The notes below the pieces were generated by a model. That model was not told where the DNA came from, made no database searches, and saw nothing but the letters and a program-made list of their open reading frames with translations. DNA of 12,468 bases from Bacteroidia bacterium (GTDB lineage: Bacteria > Bacteroidota > Bacteroidia > Flavobacteriales > Flavobacteriaceae), in the NCBI GenBank assembly GCA_030431085.1, contig JAUIJW010000049.1, forward strand, positions 1 through 12,468, given 5' to 3'. Made by a program: the position numbers and the translations under genes. This document shows positions 1-7,104 of this stretch, in pieces. Each line of letters starts with the position of its first letter. Position 1 is the stretch's first letter.

Positions 1-1
1 G

Positions 2-178
2 GTTATTGAACTGTTATCGTGCAATATAAAACTAGGAAAAGTCACCATCATCCAATGTTACAATAACCATATGGAACACAGCGAAATAATTAAAACTTGG
101 CTACAAAATGGATCAATAAATATTTTTGGAATGCCGTTGTTGCAGCTGAGAAATACCCCGTTACACCTTATGCTAAAA
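2..178 (+). other. Open frame entering from the left edge, possible 5' part of the next gene
   Basis: This frame has no stop from the first bases of the window to a TGA at 176-178 (59 codons). An internal ATG at 71 begins MEHSEIIKTWLQNGSINIF. Up to about 125 its codons resemble those of the neighbouring genes. After that it uses codons that are rarer here (CCG, CTG, CAG), while the overlapping frame that ends at 396 starts to look natural. The simplest reading is that this is the front part of the same protein and that one base is missing in the T run at 123-127. It could instead be the tail of a separate upstream gene. I recognise no family. Confidence 0.35.
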
Positions 179-396
179 TGAATGCCTATAAGAACTATGG
201 TCTTTTTTCCGAAGGTAATATAAGTATTGATACAGATGAGGATGGTAATGCTACTTATTCAAGTAAAGATCAACTCATCTACCCTAAAGCATGCACCAGT
301 AGTGATTTTGTATTATCTTATGAAATTATAGACGACTATTTATACCTTTACTATCCATGCATAGAAGGGTGTAGTCAAAAATTTAAAAAGAAATAA
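97..396 (+). CDS. Hypothetical protein, start uncertain, possibly frameshifted
   Basis: The open frame gives 99 residues if read from a TTG at 97. The first ATG in frame is at 178 and would leave 72 residues. I do not recognise the protein. It has no clear signal peptide or membrane segment, it is rich in Tyr and Asp in the middle (residues 40-55), and it ends in a Cys- and Lys-containing tail (CIEGCSQKFKKK). An in-frame stop at 91-93 means the frame cannot run further upstream, yet the other frame from the window edge is open up to 178. The true gene may therefore start outside the window and be shifted by -1 at the T run at 123-127. It ends three bases before the pepD ATG, so the two are probably co-transcribed. 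That it is coding is supported mainly by codon use and this tight spacing. Confidence 0.5.
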   Translation: MATKWINKYFWNAVVAAEKYPVTPYAKMNAYKNYGLFSEGNISIDTDEDGNATYSSKDQLIYPKACTSSDFVLSYEIIDDYLYLYYPCIEGCSQKFKKK

Positions 397-399
397 ACT

Positions 400-1857
400 A
401 TGACCAATCAAGAAGTTAGACAATTAGAACCTCAAATATTGTGGAATCATTTTGCAGATTTAAATGCGGTACCACGACCTTCCAAAAAAGAAGAAAGAGT
501 CGTTGAATTTATGGTAAATTTTGCCAAAGATTTGGGCTTAGAAGTTGTTCTTGATAAAGTACAAAATGTGATCATCAGAAAACCAGCTACTGCTGGATTC
601 GAAAACAGAAAACCTATTGTCCTTCAATCTCATTTAGACATGGTTCACCAAAAAAATGCTGACACTGTGTTTAATTTTGATAAACAAGGTATAGAAATGA
701 TGATAGAAGAAGACTGGGTAACCGCAAATGGCACTACACTTGGTGCTGATAATGGTCTTGGTGTTGCAGCAATTATGGCCATACTGTCGTCTAAAGATAT
801 AGAACATCCTCATATTGAAGCCTTATTTACAATAGATGAAGAAACCGGTATGACAGGCGCTAAGGGATTAGAACCAGGCTTTTTAAATGGTAGTATTTTA
901 CTAAACTTAGATACAGAAGAAGATGACGAGATTGACATAGGTTGCGCTGGAGGTGTGGATGTTACGGCCACACAAAATTATATAGAAGAAAATACGTCTG
1001 GCCAGAAAGCATTTAAAATAAGCCTAACAGGATTACAAGGTGGACATTCTGGAATGGATATCAATAAAGGGTTAGGTAATGCCAATAAACTCATGAATCA
1101 GGTATTGCAAGCCACTCGAAAATTGATAAGGATTAGTAGTATTGAAGGGGGAAGCCTTAGAAATGCTATCCCCAGAGAAAGTTTTGCTGTAGTGGTGTGC
1201 GACACAAAAAACGCTTCAAAGTTTATAGAAATTGCCAATAAAGAAATTGACCTTATCAAAGAACAATTTGAATCAATTGAACCTCAACTAAAATTCACTT
1301 TTGAATCTGTGGAAGATCCTTATAAAATAATACCTTTAAAAACACAAGACTTTCTTATTGATGCTGTTGCTCAAGCCCATAACGGAGTTTATAAAATGAG
1401 TACAGACATCCCTGATTTGGTGGAAGCTTCTAATAATATAGCCAAAATAGTTGTGGCAAATGGCAAAATTAAAATCAGCTGCTTGACCAGATCTTCTATA
1501 GAATCTTCTAAAGATGAAGTAAGTCATGGACTTAAAAGCGTGTTTGAAAAAAATGGGTTTGAAGTTGTGCTTTCTGGAGATTACCCTGGATGGGAACCCA
1601 ATCCCAACTCGGCCATTCTAAAAGTAATGGAAAATCTATATCAAAAAATATTTTTAAAAGCCCCTAAAATTGTAGCCTGTCATGCAGGATTAGAATGTGG
1701 TATTATAGGTACCCATTACCCAGATATGGATATGATTTCTTTTGGACCAACTATAAAAGGAGCGCATTCTCCAGACGAAAAGGTCTCTATTTCATCAGTG
1801 CAAAAATTTTGGGCCTATTTACTAGAAACGCTAAAAAATATACCCTTAATGAACTAA
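400..1857 (+). CDS. pepD: Aminoacyl-histidine dipeptidase (PepD, M20 metallopeptidase)
   Basis: This is a cytosolic zinc-dependent dipeptidase that cleaves Xaa-His dipeptides such as carnosine-like substrates, and it supplies amino acids during peptide turnover. Its 485 residues match the length of E. coli PepD. Visible M20 landmarks are the metal-binding QSHLDMV (H78, D80), GADNG (bridging D117), DEETG (catalytic E147, metal E148), NLDTEE (D171), the lid-domain GLQGGHSG (about 211-218), and the late GAHSPDE (H456). The family has a catalytic domain split by a lid/dimerisation domain, and the spacing here fits that. The ATG at 400 follows the preceding stop after three bases, so it is probably the second gene of a short operon. 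A strong hairpin lies about 40 bases downstream. The last 123 bases recur in degraded form at 5407-5529. All key residues are present, so it is probably active. Confidence 0.95.
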   Translation: MTNQEVRQLEPQILWNHFADLNAVPRPSKKEERVVEFMVNFAKDLGLEVVLDKVQNVIIRKPATAGFENRKPIVLQSHLDMVHQKNADTVFNFDKQGIEMMIEEDWVTANGTTLGADNGLGVAAIMAILSSKDIEHPHIEALFTIDEETGMTGAKGLEPGFLNGSILLNLDTEEDDEIDIGCAGGVDVTATQNYIEENTSGQKAFKISLTGLQGGHSGMDINKGLGNANKLMNQVLQATRKLIRISSIEGGSLRNAIPRESFAVVVCDTKNASKFIEIANKEIDLIKEQFESIEPQLKFTFESVEDPYKIIPLKTQDFLIDAVAQAHNGVYKMSTDIPDLVEASNNIAKIVVANGKIKISCLTRSSIESSKDEVSHGLKSVFEKNGFEVVLSGDYPGWEPNPNSAILKVMENLYQKIFLKAPKIVACHAGLECGIIGTHYPDMDMISFGPTIKGAHSPDEKVSISSVQKFWAYLLETLKNIPLMN

Positions 1858-1896
1858 ACCTAATGAGGTTTAAGCTTTCGAAACATTATCTATGAT

Positions 1897-1936
1897 ATTA
1901 GAAAACCAATAGCATCTCGACTGTTGGTTTTCTAAT
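1897..1936. terminator. Strong hairpin between convergent genes, likely bidirectional terminator
   Basis: Bases 1897-1912 pair with 1921-1936 to give a 16-bp stem with a single G-T wobble, closing an 8-base loop (CATCTCGA). It sits between the stop of pepD (1857) and the stop of the minus-strand heme protein gene (1943). On the plus strand it is followed by a T-rich stretch (1937-1950), as expected for intrinsic termination of pepD. The tract on the other side is less T-rich, so termination of the minus-strand gene here is plausible but weaker. Confidence 0.8.
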
Positions 1937-1942
1937 CTTTTA

Positions 1943-4420
1943 TCATTTTACTTTAAGCGTACCCATATAAGATATTAAGTTTATTAGATCATCTTGAGAC
2001 ATCACCTTATCTAACCCTTCTGGCATTAAAGATTTTTCCATCTCTTCTATTGTTTCAATTTCATTTATAGAAATTTCTTTAATCGTTCCTCCCATCATTT
2101 TCAAAGTTAATACATCCTCAGTACGACTAAGAATATAACCCATCAAAACACCTCCATCATTTAATTGTATTTGGTATCCTTCATATCCAAAATTAATTCC
2201 TGCACTTGGATAAACAATAGCAGATAGCATGGCACTTTTAGACAGTTTATTACCTATATCAGATAAAGCTGGCCCAAAATCAGTTCCATTCCCTTCTGCA
2301 ATATGACAAGTGGCACAATATGTAGTATAAATGTTTTTTCCTGCCTTAGAATCACCTTCTTTATCTATCAATGAGGTAATATCTGTACTTTCTTTATTTG
2401 ATGTGTTTAAAAATTTTGGAGCATCTTCTCTTAACTTAGGATCCCAACTGGTCATTAGTTTTAAAGCGGCGGCTGTTTTATACAAACCCTCTAGTTTGTC
2501 GGCTTTTAATAAATCGTACAACCTATGTTGGCCGCCCCAAGTATTGCCTAAAGATTCTACAGCTTTTGTTTTTACCGCTGCAGATAAATTGTTATCATTT
2601 AAACTAGACTCTAGAAAGTCAATAGCATTATTATTATCTAAACCACCCAAAGCTTGCATCACCTGTACTTTCTTTGAGTCTAAAACATTTGATTTTAAAT
2701 AACTTATCAATAAATGATCACCTCCAGAATCAAATAAAATAGAGGCTGCTTCTTTTTTAAGTTCTAAATCTGTATCGCTAATAATCATATCAAATAAAGG
2801 TTTATCCATTCCTTTAATTTTCAATTTCTTTAAAGCTAACAGCCATTCTGAACTTCCTTCAATACTAGGTAATACTTTTTTTACAGCTTGTATGTTTTTA
2901 GCAGAACTATTTACAAATTCGGCATCCATCTGCCCAATAGCAAGTGCTTGTATTTGTTCTTTTTCTGGATGATCTATCTCTAACAATGTTAAGAGCATTT
3001 TATTTTTTTCAGGATGATTTTTAAAATGAAAAGCCCTAAAATAAGACGGTAATTTATCTTTAGAAACAGAAGTGTTTTTTATCAAGTCTACTAATAATGG
3101 CACAGAAGAAGAGGCTCTTACTCGCCATACAATTTCAGAGCCAGCCAAATTATTCCAATCATCTCCTATTTGAGTTTTCCATGCTTCAAAATACAAATCA
3201 GGAAATTTATCTGCCCCAATTCCTAAAGCTTCTAACTCCCACCTGTCTCCTGCCTTATGCTGTATCGCCAGTTGAGCCCATAATGCCGCTGCTTTTGGGG
3301 TGCCTACAAACTTTAAGGCAACAACAGCTTCTCTTCTAACCTGTATAGAAGGATCTTTGACTACCAGAGCGATATAATCTGTTATCTTTTCTGGCTGTAC
3401 ATATTTTGCCATTCTTATGGCTTGACTTCGAAATTTATCTTCTTTATCTCTAATAGCTAAACCTATAAAGTGGTCTGCTTTAGAAGGTATTTTTGCTCCT
3501 AGCCACAATGCACGAGCTTTAGCAATACCTCCTTGTTCTATCAATTTTTCTAAAAAAGGTACGGCGGCTTCACCCATACTGTGTAATTTTTGCCAAGATT
3601 GGTAAAACACATCCATATTGTCTGAAAATAAACCTTGAGTAGCGCCTTCTCCAGTTGTAAAATCATGCCCAATAGGTAAGTATTCTGTTTTAGTAGAAAG
3701 ATGATAAATACGACCGCGAGCTACATCAGCAGCTCTATGCCCTCCTACACCTCCATCATACCAATCTGATATAAATAGCGAGCCATCTGGGGCAGCAGTT
3801 ACATCATCCGGTCTAAACCAATCATCTTTACTGGTAACTATATTTTCTATACGCGCTTTATAGCCTGCCCCATCATTTTCTACAATATAAGACCTTACCA
3901 CATTATGACCTGGTTCTGTATGTATTAATTGGTTTTTATATAATTCTGGCAAAAGATTACCTTCGTAAACAATCATCCCTGTTGGAGATCCAGAACCCGT
4001 TTGCAATAAATTTGGCACCACTCCTGGATCATTTAAATGCCAATGACGAAGTGGAATAGAATCATTCCATCCCACCCTACGCTCTTGCCAACTCGCTCCA
4101 GTAATTTGATCTTTATAACCATAATTACCGTATTCCATTAAATAATTAATGCGTACACCTTGGTTACCATCATCATCATTATCGGATTGCCATATTCTAC
4201 CATAAGAATCTAAAGCAAGTTCGTAAGGGTTTCTAAAATTGCTGCCTAAAACTTCAACATCAGACCCATCTAATTCGGCTCTAAAAGCCATTCCTTCTCT
4301 AAAAGGATCCCCACTTGCATTTATTGTATAACCATGAATATCTATTAGTGTATCTTTTTCTTTACTTAGAAGATGCTGCCCTGCATTGCCATAATTAAAA
4401 TATTGATAAGGTTTTTTAAT
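1943..4420 (-). pseudogene. C-terminal part of interrupted heme-binding 'membrane-bound dehydrogenase' protein (propeller, HEAT, cytochrome c)
   Basis: The frame is open from the stop at 1943 back to an in-frame TAG at 4421-4423. The first ATG is at 4291 (782 residues), but recognisable protein (YFNYGNAG, then GDPFREGMAFRAELDG) continues upstream of that ATG to about 4408, so 4291 is not the native start. The order is: second half of a beta-propeller (NFRNPYELALDS, QSDNDDDGNQGVRINY, LQTGSGSPTG, EPGHNVVR, FISDWYDGGVGGH), a HEAT-like alpha-helical repeat region (about residues 230-620), then a cytochrome c domain with YCATCH (heme Cys 659/662, His 663 counted from 4291) and a likely axial Met in SLMPEGL. 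This is the layout of the putative membrane-bound dehydrogenase (TIGR02604-like) plus heme-binding (TIGR02603-like) proteins first known from Planctomycetes and Verrucomicrobia. Substrate is unknown. Severed from its signal peptide, this piece is unlikely to work alone. Confidence 0.8.
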
Positions 4421-4545
4421 CTATATAAAACGATTTCAATCGATTCAACTCTTAGTTTAACGAAATGGGCCTTAAAAAACACACTAAAAAAAGCAGAATA
4501 CAACTGAGTAAAAAAAGTATTGAATCATTGAGACCAAATGATTAG
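4421..4545 (-). other. Disrupted stretch with multiple in-frame stops inside the heme protein gene
   Basis: The two halves of the gene are in the same reading frame, but between them that frame has stops at 4484, 4472, 4457, 4445, 4436 and 4421 (lower coordinate of each stop codon). The conserved propeller segment expected between DSK-x-x-LF and YFNYGNAG (a GVQHDHG-like stretch and a FGPDGK-like turn) is not readable. The spacing between those anchors is roughly 150 bases, against roughly 95 expected from my memory of the family. Faint echoes in shifted frames (GGCCCA...GTTAAA like GPxGK; a T6 run at 4556-4561 where one base fewer would restore a DFLF reading) suggest local erosion. I see no insertion-sequence ends or target duplication. 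Confidence 0.6.
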
Positions 4546-5068
4546 ACATATAAATAAAAAAGTCTTTTGAATCTGGAATATCATCTCCGTTGTTATCTGT
4601 AAATACAAAAATATCCGGACTTACAGAAACAATAACCTTGTTACCCAACACTACAATCCCTAAGGCTGAATTGATGTCTTCTCCTTGATAAAATACTTTT
4701 AAATCATCAGCTACACCATCATGATTGGTATCTTCTAAAATAACAATTCGATCACCTTTTTTTTCATAAGGATTATCTGGATTTGCAAACAATCTATAAT
4801 TGCGCCCTTCACAAATCCATACCCTTCCTTTGGCATCAACAGCCATGTTTGTAGGATTGGCAATCATAGGTTCGGATGCAAAAAGATTCATCTTTAAACC
4901 TTCTGCCACTTGCATTGCCGCCATAGCATTTTTAGGCATTCTTTTTTCTTCATCAGAAAGGGAAGCAAAATCAATAGTAGATTTTTTATCTTTAATATTA
5001 CACGAAGTGAAAATCAATAAACTTATGATAAGTGCTTTAAAAATAGTTAGTATAGTCTGTTTACACAT
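4484..5068 (-). pseudogene. N-terminal part of interrupted heme-binding dehydrogenase-like lipoprotein
   Basis: This is the front end of the gene whose remainder lies at 1943-4420. The ATG at 5068 is preferred over the TTG directly before it (5071). The product begins with a lipoprotein signal: a hydrophobic segment (residues 5-20) and the lipobox IFTSC with Cys23, so the intact protein would be lipid-anchored, probably in the periplasm or at the outer membrane. The start of a beta-propeller follows: EGLKMNLFASEP, NPTNMAVDAKGRVWICEGRNY, a calcium-site-like loop DTNHDGVADDLKVF, and a second one, DNNGDDIPDSKD. After DSKD the homology stops and about 25 unrelated residues rich in Phe, Tyr and Val (MSNHLVSMIQYFF and on) lead to the stop at 4484. 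No exact TAnnTTTG element is visible upstream. Confidence 0.75.
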
Positions 5069-5071
5069 CAA

Positions 5072-5397
5072 TATCTTACTTTAAAATTTAGTTACAAGCT
5101 GTTAAAAATACAAATTAGAATTTATTCTATGTATTCTTATAAAATTTCACCTATTAGCTACCATTATCAAACAGATATGAACAAAACAATATAAACTTCG
5201 CAAAATATATTACGATTAAATAAATAATTGCTGTTTTTTTAATGGTGTGTTGATTGGTTTAATGATAATATAAGAACTGAAAATAAACGTTAAATTACTA
5301 ATAATATGGCTATTAAATATTAGACGTAAAGAACTATCATATAAACAAATATTATCTGGACGCATATTCTTTTGTACTTATTATCTAGACCTCAATT
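5072..5397. other. Gene-free region upstream of the heme protein gene
   Basis: This stretch of about 330 very AT-rich bases has no convincing open frame on either strand. It should hold the promoter of the minus-strand lipoprotein gene, but I find no exact TAnnTTTG there. Its right part (about 5330-5397) has weak, gapped resemblance to pepD around 1635-1730 (for example GAA-CTA-TCA-TAT-AAA-CAA-ATA against GAA-AAT-CTA-TAT-CAA-AAA-ATA), so the pepD fossil that becomes obvious from 5407 may begin here. Confidence 0.5.
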
Positions 5398-5529
5398 ATT
5401 GGGCACATTTCTTTTAGACCAACTATTATGGGAGTGCATTCTCCAGGTAAAAAGGCCTCTATTTTATCTGTGTAAAAACTTTTAAAATGTCTATTAGCTA
5501 TTTAAAAAAATATACCTTTACAAGACTAA
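5398..5529 (+). pseudogene. Fossil 3' end of a second pepD copy
   Basis: Bases 5407-5529 align without a gap to 1735-1857, the last 41 codons of the intact pepD including its stop. By hand I count 91 of 123 identical bases (74%). Read in frame, the fossil gives ISFRPTIMGVHSP, then KKASILSV, a stop, K and LL matches, another stop, and KNIPL, in register with ISFGPTIKGAHSP...KNIPL of PepD. Many differences change the amino acid, the conserved DE of HSPDE is GK, and there are two internal stops, so it is dead. The codon immediately upstream and possibly bases back to about 5340 may also belong to it, with deletions. It is in the same orientation as the intact copy and lies just upstream of the barrel protein gene. 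Confidence 0.85.
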
Positions 5530-5543
5530 ATAATTGTTTTAAT

Positions 5544-6350
5544 ATGTCTTTATCTAAGCAGCTAACATACGGCTTGATTTTTTTACTTTGTTTGACCGTA
5601 AATGCGCAATCAAAGGATAGTGTGAAAACTAAAAATGAAAGTAATCATGAGGATTTTGAATTTAAAATTTCACCTTATGGATGGCTAGCAGGAATGGCAA
5701 CAGATGTGGGTGGTGAAAAAATAAGGCAATCCTTCAATGATCTTTCTTCTATCACTAACCTAGGCTTTCAAATAGCTGCACAGGTCAGATATAAAAAATG
5801 GTTCTTACATTCTAATTTTACATATGCCAATTTACAGGTGACTGAGCCCATATTTTCAACCCATCTAGATCTGGATATTATACAACTTATTTGGGATAAT
5901 AAAATAGGTTATTTAGCCATAGATAGAACAAATGAAGATGATGGCATTATCAAAGGCTGGTCGATGGAAACTACTTTAGGTATGATTTACTGGAGCAATA
6001 ATATAGATCTTAAATTGACTATTTCTGATGATTTACCTATCCCTCCAATCGCATTAAGCCAACAACAAAATTGGACTGATTTAGTGGTGGGTGTCAATTT
6101 CAATATCATTCTAAGTAAAACCGTAAACCTATACTTATCGTCTAATTTTGGAGGATTTGGAATTGGCAACTCTTCTAAAATCTATTACGACTTATTCTAT
6201 GCCAACACCTTTAGAATATCAAAATTGTTATCTGTTACCGCAGGATACAAAACATTTCATTACCAAAGAGAGAATGGCTCTGGAGCAGAGACACTCAATA
6301 CAGAAGTTTCTACTTTTGGGCCACTCATTGGTGTATCTTTTCATTTATAA
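5544..6350 (+). CDS. Outer-membrane beta-barrel protein, function unknown
   Basis: The product is 268 residues from the ATG at 5544. An ATG at 5487 is in frame, but it lies inside the pepD fossil and would put 19 residues before a typical signal peptide, so the internal start is preferred. The signal peptide is MSLSKQLT, a hydrophobic core (residues 9-19), and a likely cleavage after A21 (VNA|QSK). The mature part alternates polar and hydrophobic residues in barrel fashion and ends in an aromatic-containing strand (LIGVSFHL). Landmarks such as ISPYGWLAGM, WFLHSNFTYANL, WTDLVVGVNFNI and FGGFGIGNS resemble a widespread group of small hypothetical barrels with TPYLW...G at the front and DPVVG...DIGGFG later, first familiar from proteobacteria. 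No ligand is known. It converges on ung with a single base between the stop codons. Confidence 0.8.
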   Translation: MSLSKQLTYGLIFLLCLTVNAQSKDSVKTKNESNHEDFEFKISPYGWLAGMATDVGGEKIRQSFNDLSSITNLGFQIAAQVRYKKWFLHSNFTYANLQVTEPIFSTHLDLDIIQLIWDNKIGYLAIDRTNEDDGIIKGWSMETTLGMIYWSNNIDLKLTISDDLPIPPIALSQQQNWTDLVVGVNFNIILSKTVNLYLSSNFGGFGIGNSSKIYYDLFYANTFRISKLLSVTAGYKTFHYQRENGSGAETLNTEVSTFGPLIGVSFHL

Positions 6351-6351
6351 A

Positions 6352-7017
6352 TTACCATTCTATTGGAGGTTTTCCTTGTTGTTCAAGCAAGGTGTTAGTT
6401 AAACTAAAATGCTTATTACCAAACCAATACCCTCTATTTGCACTTAATGGCGACGGATGCCCAGAAGTTAAAATATGATGTTTCTTCGTATCAATTAATT
6501 TCTGTTTTTGTTTGGCATAGCCTCCCCATAATAAAAATATAACACCTTCTTTTTGATCACTAATGGTTTTAATAACTGTATCTGTAAACCTTTCCCATCC
6601 TTGTTTTTGATGGCTCCCGGCCGTATGAGCTCTTACACTTAGCGTTGCATTTAATAAAAGTACACCTTGCTTAGCCCACCGTTCTAGGTTACCACTTTTA
6701 GGATAGTTTATCTGTAAATCGCTTGTAAGCTCCTTAAAGATATTGATGAGTGATGGTGGATGAGAAATATGATCATGAACTGAAAAACAAAGCCCATTGG
6801 CTTGTCCTGGACCATGGTATGGATCTTGTCCAATAATTACAACATCTACATCCCTAAAAGGGCAAAAATCAAAAGCGCTAAAAATCTGTTTTCCTGGTGG
6901 GTAGCAAACATGGTTGGTATATTCTGCCTTAACAAAATTAGTGAGAGTTTTAAAATAGTCTTTTTCAAATTCTTGTTGTAATACTTTATACCAACTTGGT
7001 TCTATTTTTACATTCAT
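6352..7017 (-). CDS. ung: Uracil-DNA glycosylase, family 1
   Basis: The enzyme removes uracil from DNA after cytosine deamination or dUMP incorporation, starting base-excision repair in the cytoplasm. Its 221 residues are the usual size. Both family-1 signatures are present: the water-activating loop GQDPYHGPGQANGLCFS (catalytic D65, Y67, H68) and the minor-groove loop HPSPLSA (H187). The uracil-pocket LLLNATLSVR and the LLWGGYAKQK strand are also intact, so it should be active. The ATG at 7017 gives an N-terminus (MNVKIEPSWYKVLQQEF) typical of bacterial Ung. It is transcribed away from the mutS2-like gene across an 87-base AT-rich gap. Its 3' end meets the barrel gene with one base between and no hairpin. 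Confidence 0.97.
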   Translation of the reverse strand: MNVKIEPSWYKVLQQEFEKDYFKTLTNFVKAEYTNHVCYPPGKQIFSAFDFCPFRDVDVVIIGQDPYHGPGQANGLCFSVHDHISHPPSLINIFKELTSDLQINYPKSGNLERWAKQGVLLLNATLSVRAHTAGSHQKQGWERFTDTVIKTISDQKEGVIFLLWGGYAKQKQKLIDTKKHHILTSGHPSPLSANRGYWFGNKHFSLTNTLLEQQGKPPIEW

Positions 7018-7058
7018 GGATTATTCAAATAAAATTAATCCAAGTAAAATTAAGTGTT

Positions 7059-7086
7059 TTGTATAATATTTAATTAATTAATTTTG
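7059..7086 (+). promoter_or_regulatory. Bacteroidota-type promoter for the mutS2-like gene
   Basis: A TTG at 7059-7061 (within TTTTG) is followed after 17 bases by TAATTTTG at 7079-7086, an exact TAnnTTTG -7 element. The spacing is at the short end of the 17-23 range I recall for flavobacterial promoters. Transcription would begin near 7092, giving a very short leader to the TTG start at 7105. Confidence 0.55.
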
Positions 7087-7104
7087 CCAAAGAATTAATC
7101 TATT

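Noticed and set aside
71..178. Adenylate kinase-like start (NGSINIFG) in the leftmost frame
   Set aside because: The resemblance stops right after IFG: no GKDTQ-type P-loop follows, and the frame closes at 178.
1336..1527. Minus-strand open frame inside pepD
   Set aside because: It lies fully within a strongly supported gene, has no family features, and is a shadow of pepD codon use.
1695..1895. Plus-strand open frame overlapping the pepD end
   Set aside because: It is out of frame with PepD over its conserved C-terminus and runs into the terminator hairpin; it is a shadow.
2331..2702. 123-codon plus-strand open frame opposite the heme protein gene
   Set aside because: The opposite strand carries clear HEAT and cytochrome c coding sequence; this frame has no recognisable motif.
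4412..4545. Insertion sequence or excised element remnant in the interrupted heme gene
   Set aside because: I looked for terminal inverted repeats, a target duplication and transposase fragments and found only a 5-bp palindrome (CGATT..AATCG). Not enough to call a mobile element.
4800..5084. 94-codon plus-strand open frame opposite the lipoprotein N-terminus
   Set aside because: It is antisense to the signal peptide and propeller start, with no promoter or family resemblance.
5970..6402. Open frames on both strands within the barrel and ung ends
   Set aside because: They overlap well-supported genes in wrong frames and have no features of their own.
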